Below are positions 44,211 to 56,081 of a stretch of 64,000 bases of DNA, in pieces. The notes below the pieces were generated by a model, which worked only from the letters and a program-made list of their open reading frames with translations, was not told where the DNA came from and ran no database searches. Within the stretch, counting starts at the first letter, position 1, and each line of letters starts with the position of its first letter. Origin of the DNA: Gerris lacustris (taxonomy: Eukaryota; Arthropoda; Insecta; Hemiptera; Gerridae); contig OX578286.1 of assembly GCA_951217055.1 (NCBI GenBank), positions 40,157,437 through 40,221,436 of the forward strand, in the 5' to 3' direction. A program made the position numbers and the translations under genes.

Positions 44211-44655
44211 CAGAAAAAGGGCTATATAAGATTTAATCAATAAAGAAAACATTTGTATTTCTTTATTAAACGAATTAAATACAAAAATAAAACAATATAA
44301 ATTATTTAAAACAATTAATAATCACTTTTAAAGTAATAAAGAAAAAAAAAGTTTAACGAAAGCTAAACAAAAGTAAACAAAGTATCGTAGAATGACTCGC
44401 AATACAGCTGGGAGTTTTAAAGCAGTGTTGCCAACCTGATTTCAATCAATTCACTATATTTGCCATTCATTCTCTACTTCTACTGTTTACAAAATAATTA
44501 GTTTGGCGAACGTGGATTATAATCCTGTTTTTACATTATTTCCCTGTTTTCACATTATTTCCCCGTTTTTAAGAACGGGGATGAAAAGACCAACATTATT
44601 ACCTATAAACTAGCCCTCAAAAGTTACTTTTCGTCCCTATTGGAGATTAAATTTT
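44211..44655. other. Unannotated spacer
   Basis: Contains the nearby inverted words CCCCGTTTTTAAGAACGGGG (44561-44580), a possible small hairpin; nothing coding. Confidence 0.4.
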
Positions 44656-45311
44656 TTTTTCCGTGGTAGGCTGTGAAATAGTAAGTTTAGAGCCTAAAAA
44701 ACATAGCTAAAATCCATTTTTTCATTACGTGGACTTAAAAAATCTTTTCATTACTCCTAGCTGTAAAGAAAAAATCTTTTACGTCCTAGGAACTAAAAGA
44801 TTTTTATATTCCGGCGGGTAGTTGTCAAAACTTCCGTTAGTACCCCTGCAGTCTTTGTAGAAATGCTTCTAGTACGATTAAAATCCGCTAGATGTCAATG
44901 CGTTTTATTTATCTTTTCTTATAGTGTAACCTCTTTTTAAGGTTTCTTTTTTGAAGTCTTAAGTATGTACTAATATTTGTTATTATTATATATTGATTAG
45001 TGATTCATATTTAATGTTTTTTCATTGTCTGCTACCTCAGAAAAATATGCTATATATTATATATTTTGCATATGCTACGCGACTGTAAAGTGTTTTTTCT
45101 TTACCTTGGCAATATTTACTGTCTCGCTTCGCTCGACAGTAAATGTAATTGCCGCGGTAAAGAAAAAACTCACTTCACAGCCTTGTAACATAATATACTA
45201 TTTCTTTAAAGCTAGGAGTAATGAAAAGATAAGTCCACATAATGAAAAAATGGATTTTAGCTATGTTTTTTAGGCTCAAAAGTCACTATTTCACAGCCTA
45301 CCACGGAAAAA
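44656..45311. mobile_element. Palindromic MITE family, copy 3 (both ends present)
   Basis: Inverted ends CCGTGGTAGGCTGTGAAATA and TATTTCACAGCCTACCACGG. Next inward, further inverted words (AAAACATAGCTAAAATCCAT). It contains the core palindrome at 45071-45198. No transposase. Confidence 0.85.
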
Positions 45312-46298
45312 GTTACTTTATTGTACAAAGCTAGCTTTCAACCATTTGGCATCTTTAGTGATGATATTCTGAAGGTAACCACTAGCTAAAATTGTACAAT
45401 ACAGTTACTTTAGTGGGGAGACGTTTTTATTTATTCTTAATCAGCTGACTCCACTACTTATCTAGACAAACAAACAAACAATAATAGTTCAACATACAAC
45501 TGTAAATGAACAACAATTGGACTTTCAGGTTATTTAAACAACTTGTTGAACTCATTCGAAATTCGAACGTTTACAAAAAAACAAATAAAATTTAAAAAAA
45601 AATACATCACTAAGTTATTAATTTGAAATACACTTATAAATAAATAGCCATTATTTAAAAAAGTACCATAAATTAAAATAAACCATTAGAAAAAAAAAAA
45701 ACTAAACTAAAACATAATAATGTAAAATTAAATGAAAAAAAATAAAAAATAAAAAATATGCTTTACAACAAATAAATTAACAATTAAACATTTTTTTAAA
45801 AAAAAAAGAAATTATACTGTTAATGCCAAATTTATTCAAAGTATTCTAGTATAGAATTTTATAAGTAAAATAAATAAATAAATCATTATATCTATGAAAA
45901 AAAAAAATTAATCAAACATTTTTTTAAAAAATATGAATTTTTGAGGAAAAAAAAAAATGTTTTGAGTTTGAACCTTAAAAATATGAAATAATTTTTTAAT
46001 TTTTTGACTTAAGGACTGTGAATGATGTATACGCATATATTTATATGAAAAATTATGTTTCAATCTTATTATTCTACCTTTTTTTAGATTTGTAGTTTTT
46101 TTTTTTAATTGTAATAAATATTTTGTATGTATATTTAATAATAATTGCTTTAGTCGTTTTTTATAATATTATTATTATTATTATTTATTTTTATAATTTA
46201 ATTTTTTTTTTTTGTAAGTGCGAGTCTCATTTTAAAATATTTTTTTTTTTAAATAAATTGTTTTATTTTTATTCTTTTTTACTGGTCTTGTATTACTT
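45312..46298. other. AT-rich low-complexity DNA
   Basis: No gene supported. Confidence 0.6.
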
Positions 46299-46555
46299 TG
46301 CTTTTTAAGTTTCATCGACACCTATTACCTCAATTTTGAAGCACTTACCGTCATTAAATCTTCCCCAAATTTTGCACATAGATACAACTAAGGTGAAGAT
46401 TACAGAAACCAAAAAAAAAAAAAAAAAAATGGCGTCAAATTTTTTTGCTTTTTAAGTTTCATCGACACCTATTACCTCAATTTTGAACCACTTACCATCA
46501 TTAAATCTTCCCCAAATTTTGCACATAGATACAACTAAGGTGAATAATACAGAAC

Positions 46556-46600
<45 letters not shown>
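46299..46600. repeat. 147-bp duplication ending in poly(A)
   Basis: Two near-identical copies of CTTTTTAAGTTTCATCGACA through CAACTAAGGTGAA, each ending in an A run (about 18 and 38). A3'-like poly(A) after each copy suggests a retrotransposed short element, but no Pol III boxes are seen. Confidence 0.7.
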
Positions 46601-46602
<2 letters not shown>

Positions 46603-46734
46603 AAATAAGACCAGTTTTCAAAAATGGTATTTTTATATTAATTATTTGATTTTGATTTCTTTTGAACTATTTAAGTTGTAAAAAAAAAATATATATATAT
46701 AGTGGATTTTTTTTAACCATATATATATATTACA

Positions 46735-47580
46735 GGGTCTCCCAGCTTATTTGGAACAATACGGTTTTCAGGGTTCGATAATGGCTATAAATGCGCTTTC
46801 AGAAAAAATTCTGAATATTTTTTGTGTTTAGCAAATGTATGTGCAGTTTATATAATTAAAAAAAGTGAATAGTAAGCCATATTTTTGAGTCCAGATTTGG
46901 ATTCTATGACTAAAAATAAGAATTTTTGGTCATGGACACCTTAGCGTGGCCCGCTCTTAGACGTCCGTTTTAGAGGCTTTTTCAGGAGCGTGTATCTTTT
47001 TTCCTATTCACTATAAAAAAAACAAAAAAACTATTTTTTCCCTTTACGCAAGGCCTACAAAAAAGGTCCTTTGCGTCGGACCGCTGCAGTCGACCGTATT
47101 CGAGTTATGCAGAAAAAAACGGTTTTTCGGGGGAAAAGAAACAGTTTTTTCCGCATAACTCGAATACGGTCGACCGCAGCGGTCCGACGCAAAGGACCTT
47201 TTTTGTAGACCTTGCGTAAAGGGGAAAAATAGTTTTTTTTGTTTTTTTTTTTAAAGTGAATAGGAAAAAAGATACACGCCCCCGAAAAAGCCTCTAAAAC
47301 GGACGTCTAAGAGCGGGCCACGCTAAGGTGTCCATGACCGAATTTTTTACTCTTGGAAATTTTTTGTTCCAAGCATTAGTTAGCCGTCTAGAGAGCTCTA
47401 AACCTGCTAAAATTGAAACTTTAAGTCCATTTTACAGCTAAACTAATGGATTTAGGAAACAATTTCCAAAAGTAACAAATTCTTATTTTTAGTCATAGAA
47501 TCCAAATCCAGTCGAAAATACATACCTTATGTAACTGATTTGCCAAAAAAAGGATTCAGCAGGGCTCAAAACGTAATAAA
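46735..47580. mobile_element. Complex foldback element
   Basis: Inner near-perfect inverted repeat at 46928-47339 (arms about 185 bp; GGTCATGGACACCTTAGCGT, GCGTCGGACCGCTGCAGTCG). Outer inverted words (GGATTCTATGACTAAAAATA and complement) at about 46893-46925 and 47482-47515. 47340-47500 resembles 50670-50860 in reverse. No coding. Confidence 0.8.
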
Positions 47581-48161
47581 AATAAACAGGTCAAGTTTGT
47601 GCTAGTCAGTACACAGCGAGGGTCCGTAGACCACACTGCATAGTTTAAGTAGTACCCTATTGATGGTGTTTTTTAAAATGCTAAAAAGCTTACTTTGAAC
47701 TATCCTACGGGTCTGATATTCTCAAAACACATAAACAAACTTCTGATAAAGTATTTTGTTGCCACTGAACTGGACTACAACCATATAAATACATCGAAAA
47801 GACGATTGTTATAAAAAAAGTATTTTGTCAAACGTATTTTATAAAAAATAAAATAATATTTTTTTCGAAATTTCCAAAAAGTGGTATCTCTACTGGTCAA
47901 AGAATGTTCAGGATTTTTTTTCAGATTTTTTGCACTTCACATAAGCGAGATAGAAGGGGGACACACGTTAAATAAATAAATAATTTATTGTGGTTCAAAC
48001 AGAATTGCTTATAACAACGTCAATAGCTTGGTAATTGACCTAATAGGTCTAACAAAAGGATAAATGAATAATAAACAAAACAAACATGAGTACAACAATA
48101 AGTTAAAAAAAAAAAATAATTAATAATAAAGTATGAATAAGATATCACAGAGCAATCATTA

Positions 48162-48652
48162 CTAGAATGTGTCATTTAGAAATTCATCAATGCTATAGTA
48201 AGCTTTAGTAATTAGAAAGGTTTTTAATCTATTTTTAAAAATGTTAAAAGGTAAATCTTTAATATTTTTATCCAATTTATTGAAGCATTTAATGCTGATA
48301 TGTAGAGGAGATTTTGCAGTTTTAACCAATCTATTAGTAGGCTGAGTAATGGTGTCGCTATTTCTGAGGTTGAAGTCATATGGCCTTTCAGCTAGCTCCT
48401 TCCATTTAGGTTTGATATAAACCATGACATTGTCAATCACCCCTAATTCCATAAATATTGGTTTGCAGTGAGCATCAATTTTGGCTTTGTTTACAATACG
48501 TATAGCTTTTTTTTGTAAAGTGAAAACCTTGCTTGCAGATGAAGCACCACCCCATTCTCTAATACAATAGTCTAGAGTGGAAATGGGCAAAATAAGCAGT
48601 TTTAACAGTATGAACGTCTAAAGTTATACTTAATTTCCTCAACAAATAGATT
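48162..48652 (-). pseudogene. LINE ORF2 C-terminal part
   Basis: Continues the RT after the hAT insertion with IYLLRKLSITL, then after a one-base frameshift DYCIREWGGASS, LQKKAIRIV and CKPIF, ending SIDEFLNDTF and stop at 48162. This is the conserved tail of jockey/CR1-type ORF2 (pattern YCxxxWG...KxAxRI). It is homologous to the fragment at 61712-62518. Confidence 0.9.
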
Positions 48653-48660
48653 GCTGAAGA

Positions 48661-49755
48661 CAGTGGCGGATCCAGGACCTAATTTCGGGGGGGGGGGGGG
48701 GGGGGGCAATCCATCCAACACCGAGGGGTTTTCGGGGTATGAAATACCCTTCAAGAAAAAGAGAGGTTCAGGGGAAAAATGTTTAAATTTTGAATAGAAA
48801 TTTGTGTTTTACTCTTAACAAACTTAAGAAAACATTTAAAGTAAATACGGCTCAAAATCTTTCGAATAACTAAATTTAATTACAACTTGAATGAAATAAT
48901 TGAGTTTTAATCACAATGGTAGGGTAAGGTTTCATGATTTATGGAAACAAACTAGAAACTGCTACAAGACCGCTGAGAGGATTTCCGGGCCCCTGGGCAA
49001 GTTAGCATTAGGGCCCCTTTGAACAAATAACGGTGGGGGTCCGGGGGTCCTCCCCCGGAGAATTTTTTAAAATTTAAGTGCAAAAAGATGAGTTTTAAGG
49101 GTTTCTGGGGGCAAGTTTGTCCTTACAGGAAAAGATGTTTGGTGGGGACGAATTTCGGAGTTTAACTAAGATGGATTAAAAAAAAAAAAATAATAATTAA
49201 GTTGTTTTGTAGGTGATAAGTTTCATTAAAAAATCTTCTTTTACACTTAGTATAATATAAAATAAAACATAATATAAATTGTTTGCTAAAATAATGAGAT
49301 TAAGAGTAAGCAAATAAAAATAGTTAAATAACACATTTTATTTTTAAAAAATGCATTACAAGTAAAAATGTAAAAGTTATTAATATCAGATTGTTAATAT
49401 GATTTATCTGTCAGTTTCTCTCCTGTAAATTAACATTGACCATATTGAATAAGATGAAAACATCACAATAATCTTAGTAACTAAATGAAACACAAGAATT
49501 CAAAATTCCATACTCATGACACATTAGGAATAATTTTAAGTTTATTACATTCAGTGGCGTAGCTAAGGCATAGGCAGGGGGCTTCTCGCCAAAACAAAAA
49601 TGAAAAATAATTGCGTTTAGAACTGAATGGGCCCCCTGACAGTGGCGTAGAAGTAATATTCCATGTTAGATTTTATCATATGCTCTAAAGGGGTCCCCAT
49701 CGACATTAGTACAAAAATTGCCCCCTTTGCCCCCCCCCCCTTGGATCCGCCACTG
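48661..49755. mobile_element. hAT-type element, 1095 bp, with perfect 8-bp duplication
   Basis: Ends CAGTGGCGGATCCAGG and CTTGGATCCGCCACTG. The 8 bases GCTGAAGA occur directly before (48653-48660) and after (49756-49763), the hallmark of hAT insertion. G and C runs lie near both ends (48688-48706; 49730-49740), plus GGGGGTCCGGGGGTCCTCCC inside. It has no transposase. CAGTGGCGTAG words at 49554 and 49636 hint at older nested pieces. Confidence 0.93.
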
Positions 49756-49763
49756 GCTGAAGA

Positions 49764-50369
49764 TAGTTTGCTAATAACAGTAGATATGTGTGCATTCCAG
49801 TTTAGTGTAGAGTCTAGTGTCACTCCAAGGATTTTGATAGACGAGGCATAATTAAATTGGTTTTTGTTCTTTTTCTTTAGAGTATGAATTAAAGTTTGAT
49901 TTTTATCTTTATTAAGGGAGAGCTTGTTAGCTATGAACCATTCATTAGCTGTGTCTATTGTTTTTTCCATTTTTGAGGAAGCAGATTCTAGAGTATTGCC
50001 TTTAGTTATAAAATTCGAGTCATCAGCAAATCTAATACTTAATCCTTCACCTTCAGGTAAGTCTTTAATGTAAACCAGAAAAAGAAGTGGTCCTAGTACA
50101 GAGCCTTGAGGTACTCCATGCTCTGTAACTCTTATTGAGCTTAACTCATTGTTGAAATAAGTCACTTGCTTTCTATCAGCAAGGTAAGATTTAAGGAGAT
50201 CAAGGGCAACACCTCTGATTCCATAGTGATGCAGTTTTAAAAGTAAGAGTTGGTGATTAACACAGTCAAAAGCTTTACTGAGATCACACGATACTGTCAC
50301 AGCATCATCTCTATTTTCAAAGACATTATAAATATAACTAGTAATCTCATGAAAGCGTTTCACACCCAC
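49764..50369 (-). pseudogene. LINE reverse transcriptase, palm region
   Basis: Catalytic palm of a non-LTR reverse transcriptase, which copies element RNA at a nicked target. Visible in order: motif A CDLSKAFDCVNH, then KLHHYGIRG and LLKSYLADRKQ, HGVPQGSVLGPLLFLVYIKD, and motif C FADDSNF, then WFIANKLSLNKDK and the ILGVTLD thumb motif. The YADD of many relatives is FADD here. The reading frame is closed at the 3' side by the hAT insertion and the 5' side is truncated. Confidence 0.93.
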
Positions 50370-50659
50370 TTCAAACTTGCCTACGCTCGCCTATCAAAGT
50401 TATAACCAAAGAATTATATATTTTTGTAATCAACTCGACGTACCCTTTCATATGATACCCCTCATGGTGTCGAAAAAAAAAAAAAAAAAGTTAACCCTTA
50501 AGGTTTTTACCCTAATTTTTTTTTAAAATTTCAAAGAGTCAAATTTCAAAGAGATCGGACGAAAGGTGTAGCCGTGAGAGTACGCGAGAGGACGGACGGA
50601 CAGACACACGCAGGAAAATATAAGGGTCCTTGGTTTTGCTTACGGACCCTAATTACCAA

Positions 50660-50870
50660 TACCAATAATGCATGTTTTAAAGAATGGATTTGGATTTTAC
50701 AGCAAAATTAAGAACTCTTCATTTTTTTAATTGTTTTCCTAAATCTATTAATGTAGCTTTAAAATGGACTTACAGTTATAATTAGCAGGTTCAGTGCTCT
50801 CCAGACAGCAAAATATTTCTCGGAGTGAAAAATTCTTATTTTTAGCTGTGATTTATTTATTACTACGTTT
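50660..50870 (-). mobile_element. Fragment related to the 46.7-47.6 kb foldback
   Basis: Shares CTTATTTTTAG, TTAGGTTTAG-like and GGATTTGGATT words with 47340-47520 in inverse order. Both lie outside the split dispersed repeat, so that repeat may have inserted into an older element. Confidence 0.5.
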
Positions 50871-51599
50871 TTATTAGCTTGCTTTCTTGTTTGTTTGTCC
50901 GGTACAAATCTGGCAATCGATTTCTAACTAACTTCCCGAATAGCTAGACATTTGAAACTTTTAGCATAGCTCAGGACACGATGACATCTTTCAGCAGAAT
51001 TAAATTGGTTTTCAGCAAATTTTGCTGTATGGAAAGTTAGTTCGGAAAAAATCCACAAGTTATTTCATTTGTTTTGCCATATCCCATATTTACAATCTTC
51101 ATTTTGACGGGTCTCAAATTTGTGATTTTTATAAATAAATAAGAGATAAACATTGAGTGACAGCAAAACAGGAAATGTATCGATTATAATATTATTTATC
51201 GATTATATTATTTATATTATTTCAAATATATCGATGGCACGGTTTAGATTTGGTGTTGGGGAGATCCGTTGTACAAAGATTTGTCCTTTTATAGATTTAA
51301 GATCAGCTCTCTAGATGGTTGTCATTTATGTGAAGTAAATAAATCCGGAACTTTTTTTTTTTTCTATAACATTATATATTATATAACAATAACAGTTATA
51401 TTATCAACATTACATACGATTGAACAGAAAATTTAAAAACGTAGTATATAAAAAGTTGTTTTTATCTTGAAATTATTTAACCTTTCAGTTCTAGTGCTTC
51501 GTTTTCTTACAAGTTAGGTCATGTGGAATGCAAAACTACGAGGGTAATGGAGGGTTAAACTATTTCTTCTTGAAATGTGAGAAAACATTAATTCATTGT
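50871..51599. other. Unannotated spacer
   Basis: No gene supported. Confidence 0.4.
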
Positions 51600-51980
51600 T
51601 TTTTACTTTCTCATATAAAGAGAAAGTATTGTGATGGCGCGAAAATTCGATTTTGAGATTTTGATGGATTTACACGTTTTGAGGTCCCCTGAGTCCAAAA
51701 AAGTGGTTTTTAAAAAATGTCCGTCTGTCGTCTGTGCAGACGCCTGGAGCCTAAACTACTGGGCCTATTTTGACAAAATTTGGCATACATGTTCAGAAAA
51801 ATCATACCCCGAGGCGAAATCGAGAAATGAATTTTAGCTCCAAATTTAGGGGCGCTGCCCCCCAAAAACTCTGAAAAAACGTGAAAAAAAAATATTTCTC
51901 GAAAACGGTTCCGACGATTATGATTAAAAAATTCTATAATATAGTCCATTTAAATACGAATCCAACGATATAAGCCGTTT
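51600..51980 (+). mobile_element. Dispersed repeat 'TTTTGAGATTTT', copy 2
   Basis: Starts near ACTTTCTCATATAAAGAGAA and carries GAGTCCAAAAAAGTG, GCCTAAACTACTGGG and CATACCCCGAGGCGAAATCG. Better preserved than 37795-38080. Confidence 0.7.
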
Positions 51981-52014
51981 CCCCGGGAAAAATCTAGTTC
52001 CTGAGAAAAAAGCT

Positions 52015-52070
52015 TAAAACGCGGACCGACAGTGCCCGGGTTCGATTCCCCGCCCGGGAGAAATTATTTT
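52015..52070 (+). repeat. tRNA-like B-box fragment
   Basis: TGCCCGGGTTCGATTCCCCG contains a Pol III B box and GC-rich flanking stem (CCCGGG / CCCGGG). No full cloverleaf can be drawn. Confidence 0.45.
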
Positions 52071-52546
52071 TATGATAAATTTTAATGAAATGCTCAATAA
52101 TAATTAAATTTACATACGAAAACTAATAAATGGAAAACACTGGGCTAAATAATTATGAACTCGTATGTGAGAAAGTTTGTCTGAGTTGTCTCGGACCGAT
52201 TTTTTAAATTTGTGCCTCAGTTACTAGAAAAAGTATAGGGTAGAAAATAATTTCAAGAAATGAGAGCCAATATAAAAAATGTTTATTCTTTCAGAAAGAT
52301 AACATTTGCTCAACAGCTGAAACAGGAAGTTTGGGCTATGAATTGTAAAAAACACTTCGTTTGATTGTCTCTTGGCTGACAAATTATATTTTAAAATAAA
52401 GGTTTGGCGGCTTTCACAGGGACAGAAGTCAGGCAATATGAGACAGGAGACTTGTGCAGGCTGATTTATCAATGGACAGACTGGCCATATTTGCCCAGGC
52501 CTGGGGTCTCAGAAACGGGGTGGCAATGAAAGGCCTATAGGCAAGG
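52071..52546. other. Unannotated spacer
   Basis: No gene supported on either strand. Confidence 0.4.
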
Positions 52547-53039
52547 CAGAGACGGGACGTTTATGACTTTTAATTTTCCATTTCATGACCTTTATTCTAT
52601 GACTTTTATTCTCCTGTTTTATGACCTCTGTTTTAGAAAATCGGTTGTTTTATGACATTTTAGCCAAAAGTATGACATTTAAAAAAAAATTTAGTCTTTA
52701 TATGAAGCGTTTCGTTATTTTGGAGGGTAAATAGTTCAAAAGAAATATTCCAATACTTCATAAATACAGAATTATATTTACAATAAATAATAATAATTAG
52801 CAGAATGCTTTGACATTGTAAATACACTGCCAATTATCCCATCAATAAAGCCTGGTTGCCTGGTCTCGAGGTCCATAGGCTCGCTGTGCTATTGAAGAGG
52901 TAGGTCAAAGAGAGAGGTGGGGGAACCAAGCCACCTCCTATTCCCCTTGTCTATCTCCCTCCTCGCGTTTCCTCCATAATAAAATCTATTAATAGTTTTA
53001 GCGATCTTTAACTCTTCATAGCAGTGTCGCAGTTGGTTT

Positions 53040-53320
53040 TACTAAAAAATTGTATTTTAAAAAAATGTTTGTCCCATTGAATAGATGAAGTTAGATATTT
53101 TCCCCGACCTAAAATTCCAATTTGAAATTTGAAGTTCACGTTTACGCGAGCGTTGCAGGTGAACGCTTGGGCGGATAACGTCCAACGAACATGTCCTGGG
53201 TATTGGTAAAATAAATGTGTGTACCAAACTTCATCAAAATCGGTCTACTTTTACTTAAGTTATCGTCACACGTTTCAAGGGACGCGGACACACAGACCGA
53301 TAGACAGACAGACACGAGAC
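53040..53320 (+). repeat. Dispersed repeat with GACAGACAGACACG end
   Basis: Words such as ACCAAACTTCATCAAAATCG and GACGCGGACACACAGACCGA are typical of widespread insect dispersed repeats. Only one copy is in this window, so ends are unknown. Confidence 0.4.
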
Positions 53321-53366
53321 CAAAAATGTTCCCTGATGTTTGAAACGGATTTCTGTCTTGGAATTT

Positions 53367-53654
53367 TTACAATCGGAGACATAAAATGTTTTCGTCTTCA
53401 AAAGTGAACACAATGCTTCTGTTACCTTCGTAAACTCGGAAGCAAAAATAATCATGTGTTGTTCTATATGCTTCAGAGTTAAATTGGAAACGAGTGGTTG
53501 GGAAAATGCTCTGAAACAAGTCTAATCTCGTTGGGGCTTTAAGAAAAACTTTCTTCACTGACGAAATCAATTTGTTGACAGCTGGGTATTCATCCCGTAC
53601 AGCTTCCGCAGCCCGATAAAGCCTGTGGCTGAAGCATGTTAAATGCACCAGCAT
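53367..53654 (-). pseudogene. hAT-like transposase fragment
   Basis: Reads LVHLTCFSHRLYRAAEAVRD, then NKLISSVKKVFLKAPTRL. The order (CxxH-type cysteine/histidine, AEAVR, VNKLISxxKKVFLKAPxR) matches the catalytic-region segment of a hAT-like transposase family common in insect genomes. The partner acidic residues and the C-terminal dimerisation domain are not found, and the frame runs into unrelated sequence after about 65 residues. Confidence 0.6.
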
Positions 53655-54344
53655 GGGGTAGAGAAATCAAGAAACTAGTTACACGAGTAAAATTAATCAA
53701 GTAACACGAGTAAGAAATCAAATGAGCAATTAAACATTCTACTCCCTTACTATGAATATATAATACAAAATCTAAAGTTCTGGAACAGCCTATCAGGAGA
53801 CTGCCCAACCCAAAGGGTTTACTATTGGCTGATTAGAGAATTTATCTCGAACTTCCTGGATTCTAATTGGAGGAGTTGTTGATAGTTGTTCCAAGAAGGA
53901 GCCGATCAGGAGCTCTAGTTTGGAATTAGGGATGACCGTCGGTGCCTCCCTGGTTGCAGGTATGCATAAGCTCATTAGTTAAGTCCGAAAGTGGTCAGGG
54001 AATTAAGAGACCAGGCCTTTCACTAAGCTGGTGTAATGTAAGGGTTTTTTGTTCGAACTGTACTTTTACCTGGAACCGGATCACGAATGTACAATTTAAA
54101 AATTTACTTAAACAAAAAAAAACCTTTTTTGCTAAACATTTGGGCAAAAAAAGGCTATTCTATGACGTTTATTCTAAGAAACCCCATTTTATGACGTTTA
54201 TGCGTAAAAAGGCTATTTTATGACAAAATCATATGACTATGACGTTTATGACTTTTTCCAGTCTCTGGTATCTGAAATCAGGGCGGAGACTTAACTTTTA
54301 CTGAATCGTTCCATTAAAATATGATTAAAAACTATGCTTTACAC

Positions 54345-54430
54345 TCAAAATAGACACAGACTCATGCCTCCCCAGCGAGAAAGGTGTTGTTAACTGTTTC
54401 CTGTCCCCTGTTTTTTTGTGTGTAAAAGCC
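54345..54430 (-). repeat. Lone unit related to the 72-bp minisatellite
   Basis: GACACAGACTCATGCCTCCC, CAGCGAGAAAGGTG and a CTGTCCCCTG tail match the right edge of the array at 35920-36010. So the array grew from a dispersed repeat. Confidence 0.7.
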
Positions 54431-55640
54431 ACCTTTGAAGCAGTAATATGTGGCAAAATGATAAAGAAAGTAATAATTATATAAATTACTGTCTTTTCAG
54501 ATGGGCTTATGAAATCGACCAGATAAAAACTAGTAGTTGAAGTAAAAGTAGTAAGTGGGATATTATATTTCAACAATATGAAGAATCATATTGTATGAAA
54601 ATTCAGATTAGACTTTCCGCCAAAACAAAAAAAGCCTTCCTGATCTAATTCCCCGACAAATCAAGCGGACTAAATATTAAAAAGTTTTGTTTTTTTTCAT
54701 AATTTTCAAAGGAAAAAGTATTATTTATATTTAATTTAGATTATTTGTGAAAAATTATTTTATGAATAATGTAAATTTGACTATAATATCACAAAGTATA
54801 TTTCTAAAAAAAGATTTTGAAGTTTTATACTTTATTTAGCTGGTGCATTATGACACATCACTGATGGATGATATGATGGTTGTTGCTAGAAAACATTATT
54901 GGTTTTTTGTTGCGATATAGTTTTATCGATAACAATTATTTTTAAATTGTCGAAATTAATCAATTTGACCAAAGAAGTATACAAATTTAAATTATAATAC
55001 AAGTTTTTTGTTGCATGTTTATCTGATTGGTGAGTTTTCGAACGCTGTTTGAATGAGGAAGCGCTGTTTGTTATTGACATTGTAGCGCGGAACCTCTCGT
55101 GGCTGTATTCCTGTATTTTTAAGTCTGTTTTTACGTTTTATACGCCGGCTTCTTTTTAATCGCATTATTTAACTAATTTTTAAGGTAAATCTTATTTTAT
55201 TATACATATTATCTTTAATTCTTAAAGTTTAAATTCAAATTTCATCCAAACTTTAGATTTTTTAAGGTTATTTCCGACTGTTTCTGTTTTCTCTTTGTTC
55301 AATACCTCTACTCAATACACCTTTCTGATATTTAGAATTATCGATTTTTTGGTCCATTCCTACCTCCCATTAAATCATATAGACATATAGATATCAATCT
55401 TGCGTCGTGCATTTAATCTTACCTTCCCTCATCAGGTCAGTATCAAAAATTGATGTAAGTATTAAGATGTTAAAAAATTGTGAGAGAGTAAGTGTCTTAT
55501 TAATTAAAATAACTTAATTTTAAATTAATGTAACACTTTAACTGTTAAAATTCTGCCTAAATATCGTTTTGACTTATTTATTGCACAACCCATTATTGAT
55601 TTTTTAATTTTTGGATACAAGATGCTTAAATACTTAAATA
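54431..55640. other. Unannotated AT-rich DNA
   Basis: No coding region with recognisable domains. Confidence 0.5.
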
Positions 55641-55644
55641 TGAG

Positions 55645-56081
55645 GTACTTCTTTAGATTGTTACTCCCCTATTTTGTTTTAGAATATAAATGACTTTGAC
55701 TAAATAACTATTAAGAAAAAGGGATGTTAAGTCCAATGTACTTTGGTGCAACGGAATATCATACTTGTGTTCTTATAAGGAGAGTAAGAGTGTCAAGAAG
55801 AACATTCCGTACACCTTCTTTAGATTGTTACTCCCCTCTGTTTTTGGTAAAAGTGAATCGTACGGCGCTGTTTACAGAATCGAAGTACAAAATTTTTTTT
55901 TTTTTTGCCCTAGAATTTTTGACGGCCGCTTCACGGTGCTCTGCTCATTTTCTGAAGAAAAACGACTCTGCTGTATATAGACCACGTAGAGGTCCTTTCA
56001 AAGTTCAAAATTCGATGGCACCTTACAGTTCCCTTTAAGCCCAGTTTTATAAGGGGAGTTATAATCTAAAGAAGTGCCAAT
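55645..56081. mobile_element. TIR element CTTCTTTAGATTGTTACTCC
   Basis: Ends TACTTCTTTAGATTGTTACT plus CCCCT, and AGGGGAGTTATAATCTAAAG plus AAGTG, are inverted. A second copy of the left end at 55817-55840 points to nesting or internal duplication. No transposase; the overlapping open frames are not recognisable. Confidence 0.75.

Larger units (their letters stand above)
47968..50384 (-). mobile_element. 5'-truncated jockey/CR1-type LINE, itself interrupted
   Basis: Non-LTR retrotransposon running right to left, with a (TTTA)n-like tail at its left end (about 47970-47990). Coding pieces at 49764-50384 and 48162-48652 are separated by the hAT element at 48661-49755. The 5' part (endonuclease and first RT motifs) is missing, the usual outcome of incomplete reverse transcription. 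Confidence 0.88.
47589..50653 (-). mobile_element. Dispersed repeat 'AGGGTCCGTAGG' on the minus strand, split by a LINE
   Basis: 47589-47967 matches the 3' half and 50385-50653 the 5' half of the copy at 4566-5272, both reversed. Together they make one unit of about 645 bp, broken between GGGGGACAC and TACGCTCGCC. Confidence 0.88.
52547..54267. mobile_element. Possible hAT-type element remnant
   Basis: Candidate ends CAGAGACGGGA (left) and GTCTCTG (right, preceded by CCA), both next to repeated TTTATGAC words (GACGTTTATGAC at each end). It encloses a hAT-like transposase fragment. The 8-bp flanks (AGGCAAGG; GTATCTGA) do not match, so boundaries are tentative. Confidence 0.4.
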
